Part shown: piece after piece, positions 1-12,054 of the stretch | How the letters are laid out: each line of letters opens with the position of its first letter | How positions within the stretch are numbered: the stretch's first letter is position 1 | Origin: Allodiplogaster sudhausi | Lineage: Eukaryota > Nematoda > Chromadorea > Rhabditida > Diplogasteridae | NCBI GenBank assembly: GCA_945643635.1 | Contig: CALZFC010000001.1 | Coordinates: 966,001 to 1,030,000, forward strand | Length of the DNA stretch: 64,000 nt | Direction of reading: 5' to 3' | Notes under the pieces: model-generated | Databases searched by the model: none | Told to the model about the DNA's origin: nothing | What the model saw: only the letters and a program-made list of their open reading frames with translations | Program-made: the position numbers and the translations under genes

Positions 1-1539
1 TGTTAGATTAAGAGGGAAAGGAAGAGAGAGATAGGAAGAGAAAGATGGAGAAAGAGAGAGTTAATGAGAGAAAAAGACACTTCTCTAACCCGCTTAAGTT
101 CCAATATCTGCGCAAGCAGCTCGTCGGTCACCCACGCCGGCTGAGGGCCGAGTCCATGGATTATCTGGAGAGAATGTAGAAAATTTTATTCATTAATTTG
201 TTTCATTATAAATTGAAAAATTCTAACTTTTAGTGCGTAAGTATTATAAAAGATTTTTCAACGAAACCAATTTGTTTGCTTTAAATTCCACTAGAAAGGG
301 AGATGAAATTTTTAGAATGAAAAATCCACCTCTTTTGTAATTCCATACAGGTCGTCGATATTGGATGTGTTGACCTTGAAATAAACATAAAAAAATGATT
401 TAGTTCTCAAAAAAAAATCATAACAAAAAATATGAAGGCTTATGGTAAGTAATCTTTTAATGAATTCAATCCATTCCAACAACAACACCTGCATGCCAGT
501 CAACGTGGAGAGATTCCGGAAGAGTTGGCCGTTGTCTTCATCGATCGACTTGTAGAGCGCGTCGTTCTCAGCTGCAGCTACTCGGTCGTACGCGGCGCAC
601 GCGACTGATGTCGGGCGCAGGAGCTGATGAGAGAGAGAGACTGGATTTAAATTCATGTTTGAATTGGCGCCTTTTTGCCTGACTCAAGGGTGAGAGAGCA
701 CATTCGAGGATTTCGATAGACGCTGACTCAGGAACATTAAAGATAGACTATAGTTTTCAGTTTCGTGTTAATTTGAAACTCTGTTGGTAACTAACATTCC
801 TTTTCTTTAGAGTAAATCCACACCAATGTAACATATAAGGAATTGTTCATGGCGCTTATTGTTAGATTAATTAATGCCTCATTAGCCTCATAAATCAATC
901 TAATTTTATTTAATGCCTCATCAGCCCCATTAATTTTAGTTTTAATTATTGCCTAAGTAGGAGCATTCATCTTCGACCGACCGCATCATCCCTTCCCAAT
1001 CCGCTCGAGTGCATTGGAGTCGGTTGCCACGCGAGTCCGCGCCGCCAGACGGAGCCATTCCTCGGTGGGAAGAGCGCAGCGGCGACGGCGGCGCCCGTCT
1101 CGAGCGAGCGCTCCGAGTCGGACGCTTGCATGAAGACCTTTATAAGGGTCGTCTCTTGGCTCAGTGGTTGATCGGCCAGCTCATGAGTAGCGAGACCCGG
1201 GTTCGCTTCCTCAAACGAACCAACCTCCTTGAGATTGAAGTCTGCAGAGATGAAACCATCGTAGCGAACGCGAATCCACTCGCCCAGCTCGTATGCTTGC
1301 TCCATTCCGATCTAACGGCGAAAGATCTTCGTCTTTTTTCTCCTCTTCTCTCCTCTTTCTCTCTCTCTCCCTCTCACTCTCTTATTCTCTCTTTCACCTT
1401 CTCCTTCTGACTTTTTCTCTACTTTCTCTCTCCACATCCCTATCACTATCTATGTATGTATCCCTCTTTCTCCTTCTCTATCTCAATTTTCTTTCTCTCT
1501 TTCTTCTTCGCTTTCTGTCTCTTTCTCTACTTCTCTTTG

Positions 1540-1575
<36 letters not shown>

Positions 1576-1786
1576 GCCCACCCACATTCGTCAGCTGATC
1601 CCATCCTCTCGGCCAGTACGACTCATCGAATCTGTCCTTTGGATACGGCAGCGACCCTGGTGCCCTGTCGCCATGTCGCCAGATTGCGATCACACTAACC
1701 AGCCTGCCGAATACGGTAGTCCGGTCAGTCAGGAGACCGGTCAGCACAATGATCACGATAAGAAGAAGGCGAGAGCATGCTTGCAT
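1..1786 (-). CDS. Histidine acid phosphatase, 5' portion; continues beyond the left edge
   Basis: Secreted or lysosomal histidine-type acid phosphatase, which hydrolyses phosphomonoesters through a phospho-histidine intermediate. The reading frame opens at 1786 with a hydrophobic signal peptide (MQACSRLLLIVIIVL) and reaches the catalytic RHGDRAP motif near residue 39. Exons by eye: 1586-1786, 1225-1311, 982-1137, 489-623 and 88-164, all joined in phase. Family landmarks appear in order: RHGDRAP, YWPRGWDQLTN, IGMEQAYELGEW, the QASDSERSLETG stretch, LFPP, WQPTPMHS and HGLGPQPAW. The C-terminal HD motif lies outside the window. Intron 1 is filled by a CT tract (GA on the coding strand) starting just after the donor. 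The family assignment is firm; exact exon ends are inferred. Confidence 0.9.
1367..1575. repeat. (CT)n-rich pyrimidine tract in acid phosphatase intron 1
   Basis: Nearly pure C/T sequence with long CTCTCT runs. On the gene's coding strand it is GAGA and begins about ten bases after the exon-1 donor. Apparent Leu/Ser-rich plus-strand reading frames here are repeat artefacts. Confidence 0.9.
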
Positions 1787-3703
1787 TTGTTAGTTTTTCA
1801 ACAATGTTGTTGCTTAACTGAAAAATAAAAAAGAAAGTCTTGATAAAAAAAATTCTATAAAAAATTTTAACATATAGATTTCTACGCAAATCACATGGAA
1901 TCTCATTGTGAATAATAATGACAACAAAAAAAGCTTTCATAATCTTCATTACATGTTATATCAACAACTTCTAGAAACAAAGAGACAAAATTGTTTTAGC
2001 TCTATTAATTGCGCTCTAAAATGAGTCTAGAAGAATGCGTCTATTGTGCCTGGAAGAAGGAAGACAACGCATTCTATTCTCTCTTAGAAGGGAGATGAAT
2101 CATCTGTAGGAATAAACATAATGCGAGAGACAGGCGGTGATCATGAATCTGACCAGGGTGGCGGGCAATTGGAGAAGGAAAGCAAGGAAAGGATGAATCG
2201 CTCGCATTTGGCTTCAGTCAGACGTCTTCTTACTTTACCTTCTCTCAACTTATATGTATTTTGGCAATCTGCCAGCAATAAAGGAAATGTCGACTTTATC
2301 CATACAGCATAGCCAAAAAGAGCAGCAGAAACAGCAGAGACAAAGACATTTCAGTGGGTATAATGGATGTAAAATGAATTAAAGAAAGAAAAGAAAATAA
2401 AAATGTCTAGCTCTCTGGCTTCTAACTCGTCCGATTCTGTTGCAGTGAGTTCGGTATGAACCACGACCATGTGATTCCTTTTCGCATTTTACGGTCTTAT
2501 ATTATAATTGGAGTCTCTCCCTTCGCCTTATCAGCCACAGAACGGAAACGTACGCCGTTAAAGGAAAAGGATGGCAGATTGAGCTCGTTAAGCTCATTAA
2601 TCTTTCAGACCCTCTCTCGTTCTCGACAATTTGACGCAAGCGTTGAGGTGTCCCCCGATAGCGGCTTTAACTTTATTGTCCGGAAATAGCAGGAGAGAGA
2701 TGACGAGAGAGAGAGAGAGAGATAGAAAGAGAGAGAGAGAGAGAGAGGTGAGAGAGTAAGATAAGAGATAGAGAGAGAGAGACAAAGATTGGGCGAGAAC
2801 AAACAAGAGTCCATAATGGGAAGCGATTTTAAGACCATGGCGTTCTTTGATGTTTGCCTGTCGTTGATCATTGTTGCTCCTGCTCATTTTGCTTTTTTTT
2901 CCCTTCAAAATGAAAATTTATTTATTAACAGAATAAAGGATTCCAAATATCCAACCTCTCTCTCTCTCTCTATCTCTCTCTCTCTTTCTCTCTCTTTCAC
3001 TCCTGCTCTCTCTATCTCTCTTGCTCTCTCCTGCTCTCTCTATCTCTCTTGCTCTCTCTCCCACTCTCTCTCCTCTCTCCCTCTCTCTCTCTTTTGCTCT
3101 CTCTCCCTCCCCCTCTCTCTCTCTCTCTCTCGGTCTTATCAATAGCTGTTCGCAGATCGTGCCCGTATTAGTTCTTTGACCGTTGCCATTGATGTAAAAA
3201 AATGTCGATAATTTTAGCGCTCATCGAACAACGATGCTTGCGGACATATTGAAAAAAACCATTGCCAACAAAACCATAAAATGTTTTTTTTGACCCTCAC
3301 TTTCATTCTTTCTCTTTTTCTCTCTTTCTCCCTTTCTCTCTTTCTCTCTCTCTCTCTCTTTATCTCTTTCTCTCTTTCTCTCCTTCTCTCTCAATCACGC
3401 CGATGACGCATGCACAGATTTAAGTTGCTCTTGATGTTGTTCTGTACATAACAGTTTTACGAGACCTCACCTATGTTTTGATATGTAATAAAGATGGAAA
3501 GAGAGAGAGGGAGAGAGATAGAAAGGGGAGATAGAATGAGAGAGGGAGAGAAATGAGAGAGAGAGAGACGGAGAGAGAGAGGGAGAGAGAGAGAGACTGA
3601 CCATGAGAAAGAAAGCAATGAGAGTGTCGAAGCGCAATTTTAGGTGCATCGTTACTTGAGGCGTCTAACCTGAATGAGAGATAGCGAGAGAAACAGAAAC
3701 AGC

Positions 3704-3734
<31 letters not shown>

Positions 3735-4150
3735 GAACTCAATGGAGGGCAATTGTGAAAACCATTCGGAGCAAGAAAGACAGCTTTCTACTTCGACCAC
3801 TTGCTCTCACGGTTGTATTGTTTGACAAACGAGTACAAAAGGCATTGACATTGTAATGGACTCTCTCCGGGCCAAGACTGTCTTTCTCCGCTTCGCCTAG
3901 AACTTTATTTGCCACTTCTAACTGTTTGAGTGCCGCTACTGTAAGCCTCTCTCTCTCTTTCTTTCTTTACTAGATCATAATATATGTACATACTACATAT
4001 TTGAAGTCTCTTTTTCAAAATCACATTCTCTCTCTCTCTTGCCCTTGTGTCAGGGAAAAAGGCGAGAATTCGAGTGCGCTTTTTTGGCTCCTTTAATAAC
4101 ATTCTGGTATATATGTATGTAGCTTTATACAAAGAATTAGATAACTCCTT
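1787..4150. other. Intergenic region with (GA)n/(CT)n microsatellites, no recognised gene
   Basis: No convincing exon was found. The main simple repeats are (GA)n near 2695-2785, (CT)n near 2957-3135, (CT/TTTC)n near 3305-3395, (GA)n near 3493-3600, (GA)n near 3708-3735, and shorter CT runs near 3947 and 4028. Between them lies unremarkable AT-rich sequence. Confidence 0.7.
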
Positions 4151-4194
4151 GAATCTCTGTATGATGACTGCTGACTGGCGCTCGCGACATGGAA

Positions 4195-5076
4195 ATAGAT
4201 GCGGTGAGGCGTGTCCGGCGCCAGTATGCTGCTGCTGCTGGCGGTGGCAGCGGCGGTGCTTGTCCGCCAGGCCCCACCGGTCCGCCTGGCGCAAACGGAG
4301 ATGACGGAAGTTCGGGGGGATGCTTTTTTTATTAAAAAAATTTTTTTCATTTAAACTTCACCTTCTCCTATTCCAAAGAAAAATTTTACGCAAATTTTCT
4401 AATTAAAAAAATTTTTTTAAAGAAAAAATTCCCTTAACAGTGCCCGGAACAGCTGGCCTGCCCGCGCAGGCAGGCATGGCCGGCATGGCGATGGCGTATC
4501 CGCAGGCGATGGAGTGCGTCAAGTGCCCGGCGGGGCCGCGCGCCAGGCGCGCCAGGAGAAGGTTTTCAATTTTTTTTTTGTTAGACCTAATCTATTCGTT
4601 CGGTGATTGCCCTCCTTTAATACACATGTGAAACAGAGTAAGGAATGTGGAAAAAATAATACTTTTTTTTCAAACCATTTTTTTCCACACATTCCTAACT
4701 CATTTACCAAAGATGTGCGATCACTGAGAAATTATGTGTTCGAATTGCCAGTTTTGTCCAGTTTGCTCTCTAGTACACGTGCGTGTGTATTACATATTTT
4801 CACGTAGGCAGCTCGGTTGTGCGATCTGCTAAATAGAAAGCGCGTCAATTTAAAACAGAATTAATTATTTTTAATGATTGACCTCATTAAAACGTGTTTA
4901 AAATTGCAGGTGGCGAGTACGCGGCGTCTGGCCCCCCGGGTCCACCAGGCGATGCTGGCGCGGATGGCATGCCGGGAGGGCCGGACATTCCGGGAGCGCC
5001 TGGTCAAGGCGACATGAAGGCTTTCTCTGGGGCCGGCGCCGGATGGCATTGGAGGCGGCTATGCTGCGGTTGTTAA
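4195..5076 (+). CDS. Nematode cuticle collagen, frame-broken (N-terminal exon not found)
   Basis: Extracellular Gly-X-Y collagen of the cuticle family. Visible exons: about 4195-4309, 4441-4561 and 4910-5076. The first carries a subtilisin-like RRVRRQY cleavage site and then Gly-X-Y triplets (GPTGPPGANGDDG). The phase-1 junction makes GDDG-MPGTAGLP. Exon 2 has the usual Cys interruption (MECVKCPAGP). Exon 3 contains SGPPGPPGDAGADG. Two frame problems are visible. After CPAGP near 4536 the collagen frame (APGAPGE) resumes one base out of register, and exon 3 only joins in that shifted phase. Near 5030 the open frame becomes non-collagenous, while another frame reads PAPDGIGGGYAAV. The N-terminal anchor exon was not identified. 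This is either a pseudogene or assembly indels. Confidence 0.8.
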
Positions 5077-5207
5077 ACCCTTCATAACTTTTTATAACGA
5101 AATTTTTAGACTCCAAGACCCATCCCAATCGATTATGCGTGTCTGAATTTACCTAGAAACAACTTTAAAGCAAAATAGGAGATGATGATTAGATGATGAT
5201 TCTTCTA

Positions 5208-5253
5208 GGGCCCCGAGCATTTTGATTCTCTTGCAAATCGCGTCATATGTATT
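5208..5253. repeat. Remnant of the terminus of the 60.7-63.8 kb inverted-repeat element
   Basis: The sequence around GCAAATCGCGTCATATG, preceded by ccccgagc and gattctct, closely resembles the right terminus near 63760-63803 of the large inverted-repeat element. It looks like a solo, degenerate end. Confidence 0.5.
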
Positions 5254-5569
5254 CAAAGGACTACAGGTAGCAAAATAAAAGTGAATAAATTTTACTTTCT
5301 TTAACTGTCTTTTCAAAGATATTTGCCTGGGAGCAAACGAGAAAATTTATCGAGTAACGGTTAAAGTGAACACGGGTTGGATTAAATATTTGTATTCCAA
5401 AAATCTCTCTCATACAAAATAGAAGCTGTCTATGATGGGACAATATTGCTCCAGTGTTGTTTTAGAAGTAATCTACATACATTTCATATGTTTGCCGGAG
5501 GTCGGCCTAATAAGTGGACGGCGCTATTGTTAGTCTTAAACCTAATTGTAAGCACACTGTGCTTAATTA

Positions 5570-5600
5570 GTGGGCGTGGCTTGTGGGTGACCACGCCCAC
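5570..5600. other. Perfect 10-bp hairpin
   Basis: GTGGGCGTGG and CCACGCCCAC are exact reverse complements separated by 11 bases. It lies between the collagen and the srt gene. No function is evident. Confidence 0.6.
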
Positions 5601-6024
5601 TTTTCGTGTTGGAGGTAATGTTCTATGTTGTAAGCGAGCGTGTCGCCGACTTTGGCAGAGGCGCTGTTCGTGAATTCGTTGCGCTCGCCAGGTTCTGAAA
5701 AGAGAAAAAAAGTGAAAATAATTGTTTTAGAGAAATTATTAAAATTAATCAAACTAAAGCAAAAACAAAAATTTATAAGCGGTGACATCATTTTCATTTC
5801 AATTCGTCCATAAACTATAACACTGAGTAAGACATGGTGGGTGTATCTTTGCGTTCAAGTATCTATATATTCATATAAACGAGCTCTCGAACTCTTGTTA
5901 AGATTAATGGCGAAAGTGGTTGCTATCTGTCCGTGGCTTTGTTTAAATATGTATAGGTAGTCGAAAATTTGTTGTGTCTGTATCTTTACGTTTATATTTA
6001 CATCTATAATCGAGCTCTCGAACG

Positions 6025-7818
6025 CTAGTTGAGATTCGTGGCGAAAGTTACGTCTCTGACGCGAATTACATCGAGGCCGAAAGCCGCGAGTGCCGCACGG
6101 CGAACGGCCGGGTTCATCGTGAGGTAGATGGCAGCGGGCGAGGCTGAGAAGAACAATTTTTTATGTGGCTAATATATTCTCCGAGAACAAGATAACTATA
6201 TATAGTCCGGTCTCGCGATACAATTTGGAAAGCTTATTATACTATTATCTTCTCTTTTTATGGAAGCCCCCTACTCGACTACTAATAAGCCTACACCACG
6301 ATCAATGAAATGTTGTAGAAGCAAAGCAATATAGTTTCCTTTAATGAAAGATGTATCTTTACGAAATAATTTGTTCAAATTATATATTCATAGACAATTT
6401 GTGCTCACCATGCATGAACTGAATGACGACTGTGGCGATGTATGAAAAGTATTCTGGCACCGGAAAGAACTGCATGTAGAGGTAGAGGAAGGACGCAGCC
6501 GTGTTCAGTGTGCAGATGCAGCAGGATTGCAGCAGAATCTGTGTAGAGGAGAGGAGGCGGCATACTTATTGATTTATAGTCATTTCTTTACATTTATAAT
6601 TCTCTTTTCGTATTGAAATTCCTACAACTTATTAATTTATCTTTGTTACAATCTTTTTTTTGCCTTTAGTAAAATGTAGTACTGTTACAGACATTTTGGA
6701 ACAAATTATAAATTTACTAGAACGGAAATGGCAATAGTCATTTGATAAAGAAAACGAACAATGTGACCAAAATTCAAGGAATTGGAAAAGAGAGAAAAAT
6801 CAAGTTTTTACACACCGAAAACCTTGCTTTGTGCATCGTCTCGACCGCGCTACCCGTTGCATTGAGCCTGTGCAGAAATAAAAGAATAAAATGGAATTAC
6901 GACTTTTCTAAACATTATTTTTTGGTTTGGCTTTTTTTTCTCCTCCAGTCTTTTTTCATCTTTTCTTCTCCTTTTCCAAGCCAAAACAGTAATTTCTTTA
7001 CTAATTAAGAAAAATATTATTACGGAATTCTGTTCGAACATCTTATTTCTTCAAATAGAATTTTTTTTAAATATACTTATCTGCCTTCTAATCAATGAAA
7101 GAAAAAGATAGTGGAACCCAATATTTATCAAATTTTTTAATCCTAATTTTTAATTTTTATTCTTTCAAAAAATTATCAAAAATTTTTTTATAGTCCTTTT
7201 AAAATACACTACTTACATTTTGCGAATAAAGAGCGCAGCGAAGAGAATGTAGAGAAATCCAGTAGCAACGACGACGAAAATGTTGTTGGCGGTGCACGGT
7301 AGATTTGTGTGCTATTGAAATTTATGATGAGCTTATCTCGGATTTATGATGATTTGGCTAAGCTTTTTTTCCCGAGCACAGCATTGAATCTTTGCCTATC
7401 ATACTTTGTTTTGTTTTAAAATATCTGTTCATCTCATCTCAATCATTTCTCTATTCTTCTCATTCTCATTCTGTCTTTCTCTCTCCTTCTCTTATTGTTA
7501 ATCGTTGTTTTTCTTTTTCACTCTTTTTACTCCCTCTTCTCCCAATTGTCCTCTCTCTCTCACTCTCTCCCTCTCTCTCTCTCCCTCTCTCTCTCTCGTT
7601 CTCTCTCTCTCTCCCTCTCTCTCTCCCTCTCTCTCTCTCCCTCTCTCACTCTCTCTCCCTCTCTCTCTCTCTCCCTCTCTCTCCCTCTCTCTCTCCCTCT
7701 CTCTCCCTCTCTCACTCTCTCTCTCCCTCTCTCTCTCTCCCTCTCTCACTCTCTCTCCCTCTCCCTCTCTCTCTCCCTCTCACTCTCTCTCTCTCTTTCT
7801 CTTTCTCTCTCTCTCTCA

Positions 7819-7851
<33 letters not shown>

Positions 7852-10452
7852 GGTCTCTCTCTCTCTCTCACTGTCTCTCTCTCTCTTACCTGATACTCTG
7901 GATTTCCAATGAGTGGCGTGAAGAGGTATGCCCCGAATGTTGAGTTGAACGCGTCCGGTGGCGTCGCGATTAGAAAGTAGAGCCCGTAGATGGTCGGAAT
8001 CATCAGCATTCCCAGCGTTCGTCGACCCTTAATTTAAAGATTTCCACTTAGATATATTGTCTTTTTATTAAGCAATTGTGGGATGTTCGTTTATTATTAT
8101 TTTTTTAAATTAAAACTAATTATTAATTTTACCCACTTTTTATTATTATTATTATTATTATTATTGGTAAACTCACTGAATTTAAAATTAGCCACCTAAA
8201 AAAATGGAAAAAGGTAATACCGTGAACTCTTTTTGGATGAAATATTAAACTAAGACGCGTCGGATATGAAAAAAAAATGATCTTAAAGGAAGAATTCGGC
8301 AAGATTTTCGTTTTTGTGGCCTCTCAAAAAAAAAGTCAGACGCCGCACGTGAAAAGAGGCTTTTTTGTGGTAGCGGATTAAATATATGTAACAAAAAAAG
8401 TGCATACAGAAAGTGCATTGGCATAAATTTCTCATATTTCAAGGCATCCAAAATCAGTAGATCATTTCGTGCGCGCGTGAGATTTCCGCGGAATACAAAT
8501 GAACATTGCAAACAACTAGAGTTCATCCTCTCCTCATGAGGATTTTTTTTCAAGAACGAAAGAATTTTCCGATATATGTACATACAATAGAGAATTAATC
8601 TTATAGAAGGGAATTAAGCTTCAGAATGACGATAGCGAGAGCGCGTGGTTCACGGTTATTTATGCCCTTTTCCGTTGGTTTCATCAATGTATATATTTAC
8701 TTGTAAGAAATGTGCATGTCAAAATTAATGTGCTCGTGATCAACATGAATCCCCTTATCCGCACTTTTATTATTCTCTCTCTGTCTCTCTTTCTCTCTCA
8801 ATCTCTCAATCTCTCCAAATGCCTCGGTCTTCCTCTAGTTTCCGTTTCTATCACTCCCGTTATCTGCGTTATCTTATTCTCGTCCTCTTTCTCTCTTTCT
8901 CTTACTCTCTCTCTCTTTTTCACTAAATGCCCTTGTCTTTCTATTTCTTTCTCGATATCTTTCTCGAGCTTTTACGTTATCTCGTTCCCTCACTCTCTCT
9001 CTTTCTCTCTTCCACTCTCTCATGATACTTCTCTGACTTGAGCTAGAGAAATAAAAATAAATAAATAAGAAACAAAAGTGAAACAATTGCCAACCTTAAA
9101 AAGAAGACTGATGCAGCCAATTTCGTAAAAGTCGGAGATTCGATTCACTACGAGCAGCAAGCCCGTCATGCACGCCGTACACCAGAAGGCTATTTAAATG
9201 AAATAAAGTAAATTTTATTAAAAAAAAATCCTTCCCAGGCATGCTTTTTTTTACATTTTAAAAATTTTTACGTTATCAACTAATTAATTAATATTATTTA
9301 GAAAAATAAATAAATAAATAAATTATTTAATTAAAATTAATTTGAACTCCTCTTACATATCGTAAACGCGCCGACAATGTAGAGGAATGTCGGATGCGAG
9401 CAGAAGACCCAGCCGCGCAGCAGAAAGACGCCCGGCAGAATGGCGAGCGTCACGAGTGATGACATGTCGACAGCGGCCAAGTACAGCATGATCTGGCGGG
9501 AAATTTGATGAATATTTGAAAACAAAAATTGGCGGGAAAATTAAACTAATAGTAAAACAAAAAGGCGGCTTCTTACTTTGTAGCAAGAGAACTTGCGATG
9601 CTTCCACAGGCCGAACAAGCAGAACGAGTAGAGAATTAAGCCTGAATCCTTGGTTTCTTTTTTCTCATACTTTCGTTACATTGTGACAATGGTCACAATG
9701 TCACATTAACTACAAAATAAATACTATTCGAGTGAAGATGGGAAAGTGGTGGTGTGTTAGAATGACCAAAGATTAGAGCAGGCAGAGTCTGTCTCTTTTT
9801 TCTGCTTTCTCATTCTCTTTGTTGTTTTTGTGTGGGAAATTTATGTAGCATTTACGATGGAAAATTCTAAGAAAACGTTGGTAAAGTTGGGGGGGGGGGT
9901 TATTGGAATGCGAGATTGATTCTAAGAATTTAAGTGGCCAAAAACTCAAGCTCAAATTGCCTGACAAAAGGGCGAGATGTCATTTAGAGAGACGCAACGA
10001 CATTAGTAATCTTAGTATACTAATAATTATGTTTTAGACGCCTTGAACCCAAACGACCTTAAGCCTTAGAGCCTAAAGTGTAGGGAATGTACCTAGTAGG
10101 CCGACAGCGATGCAGTAGACAGCGTAGCTCGGACGGCGCGTCCCTCGATTTACAGTCCACCAATCGCCGGGCGGAGCGATGGCGCTTCAAAGACATTACA
10201 TTAATTAAAGAAGATAAGAAAACAGACATTCGAAAAACTATAATAAGATACAAAATATATAAACAAAAAAGTGGGAAACAAAATATCAAAGAATTGCCTT
10301 GACTTATTGTGTGAAAAGATTGAGGTAAGAAGGCGAGAGACCGACAGAGAGAGAGAGAGAAAAGGGGAACAGAAAGGTGAGAGAGAGAGAGAGAGAAAGA
10401 AACTGAGAAACATTGAAACAGAGAGAGCGAGAGGGAGAGAGAGGTAGAGAGG

Positions 10453-10489
<37 letters not shown>

Positions 10490-10640
10490 GGATAGAGAGA
10501 GAGAGGTGGAGAGGGAGAGAGAGAGAGAGCGAGAGAGAGAGAGAGGGGGGGAGAGGGAGAGAGAGAGAAGAACACCTGCAGTTGTACGCCGGATCAATAT
10601 CAAGATTCCAGATGAGCTGAAGCTGGTGGTTCAGCACCAT
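6025..10640 (-). CDS. Serpentine chemoreceptor, class T (Srt), complete 10-exon gene
   Basis: Seven-transmembrane G-protein-coupled receptor of the nematode Srt family; members are presumed chemosensory receptors of ciliated neurons. Exons: 10576-10640, 10093-10184, 9577-9641, 9357-9492, 9095-9189, 7890-8027, 7217-7311, 6816-6867, 6409-6538 and 6025-6143. All junctions agree in phase, giving 987 coding bases (328 residues), a normal length for the family. Hallmarks: an N-terminal YNCS, then RRPSYAVYCIAVGLL (TM1), KHRKFSCYK-IMLYLAAVD (TM2), a long TM3 segment ending in GAFTI, FWCTACMTGLLLVVNR, FIRKM after TM5, YMQFFPVPEYFSYI (TM6/7 region) and PAAIYLTMNPAVRRA near the C-terminus. Several introns contain long CT or GA tracts. 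The start ATG at 10640 is the simplest choice but could lie further upstream. Confidence 0.92.
7553..7888. repeat. (CT)n tract, about 335 bp, in srt intron
   Basis: One of the longest pure pyrimidine microsatellites in the window, with CTCTCTCC, CTCTCA and CTTTCT variants. It runs right up to the donor of the srt exon at 7890-8027, so on the coding strand the donor GTAAGA leads directly into GAGAGA. All six-frame reading frames over it are low-complexity artefacts. Confidence 0.95.
10336..10569. repeat. (GA)n tract in srt intron 1
   Basis: GA-rich microsatellite with short interruptions, lying just after the first srt donor. On the coding strand it reads CTCTCT. Confidence 0.9.
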
Positions 10641-11886
10641 GTCGGGCAGACCGGAAGAAGGGCCTAAGGGCTCAATGGAGACTTTGCTCGAATACGCACG
10701 GACGCACCTTTATGTAGCGGCGACCAGGGGTGGAGGATCGAAAAGATTAATACTGTGTTAATCTGTAAACAGATATGGAGGCGGATTATGGGATCGCTTT
10801 TTTCATATAATTTTTCATAATTATTTTGTTAAGTTAAATGTGCTTTTGCAGTAGACAAAAACAAGATGAAAAAAATGTGAAGGATTAACGATGGATGTTG
10901 ATCCCGCAATCAGGATTATTCAGCGATTTTATTTAAATAAATTTTCTTTCTCGGGCGGAAGGAGCCGACACTTTAACTTCCTGGTCAGGATGGCAAACAA
11001 AAAAGAAAGAAAGAAAGCGACGGAGACTGAAGAGAAACTATAACCGGACTCCACAATGTCTATTCAATAATCTAAGCGTTTAAGCTGGTGAGTGGGCAGA
11101 TGTTTTCTAAAACGATGTTTGTTTCCATGAATCTTTAAAAATATATGAAAATATTAATGGTCTCCGGAAGAAAGGCAGAAAATGGCGATTTTGTCCACCC
11201 AAACATTAAAATAACACAGAGAAGGGCTTTATCTATCTTGCAACTTTCAACATCATCCAAATGGCTGATTTACAACTTGAATACTTTCACAGGCTTGCAG
11301 CAAGCGTCTCAGACCCATTTTCAGAATTCGCTGACGTTATTAGCAAGGACTTCAGATTGAATAAACAAGCTGCTATTTATTAGAAATGCTTACAAATAGA
11401 AAGAGTCTGGCCGTCATATGGAGCAAAAAAATATTGAAGAAGCGCTAATTTTTAGAGTGCAAAATGAGTCAATTTTATCTTTATAAACTTATATAAATAG
11501 CGCATGTACCCGAGCGGAAGAGGATCTTTCAAAATTAAATATACACAAAATTGCAATGTTAAATAAATGAAATATATTACCAAAATATGTGTGAATGTAA
11601 AAAAGAATGTAGTTAATGATAGTGGAGGAATGATATCTTCAATTCGGTATAATGCACATTCCTCTCTTTCTTTTGTATTCGTCTGAGTAATTTGAGAGAT
11701 TGTTCATCTAAAACATGTGAATTTATTCACGCGTGAGAACATCAAAACTGTTGCAAAGATTATCATAAAAAATAATCCGTCTGATCGGATGAAAAGTTCT
11801 CAGTACGCAGTCCCGAGATCACGTGCTCTTCCAGAATTTCTGCTTATATATCCTACTATTCAACTCAACTCGTATTCCCCTGGAAA
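10641..11886. other. AT-rich intergenic region, nothing recognised
   Basis: Between the srt start and the retrotransposon there is no exon-like sequence, repeat or structured element that I can support. Confidence 0.6.
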
Positions 11887-12030
11887 ATTGGGCGTTTAGA
11901 GGTGCGCTCTCTCAGAGGCGAGCGCGGTTGCGTTGCGGTTAGGGTCACGGGGTCACGAGGAGGAGGGAAGGAGGGGCGAGAGGGTATTGCGTCATTCTAC
12001 GCCATTGTGTCCGTGAGAGACGGTAAGGTG
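11887..12030 (+). repeat. Split direct repeat, left copy (A1)
   Basis: 144 bp that recur almost exactly at 15061-15204. I see two differences: C/T in gcgtCattc and A/T in ggtAagg. It precedes gag, as expected of the left end of a split-repeat DIRS/PAT element. Confidence 0.9.
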
Positions 12031-12054
12031 TCTCTAGCGCAGCGGAGATTCGTC

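Noticed and set aside
7392..7943. Long Leu/Ser-rich open frames over CT tracts (also at 1293, 2789, 10059, 42094, 58730 and elsewhere)
   Set aside because: They are translations of (CT)n/(GA)n microsatellites, open in several frames at once, with no unique sequence or splice support.
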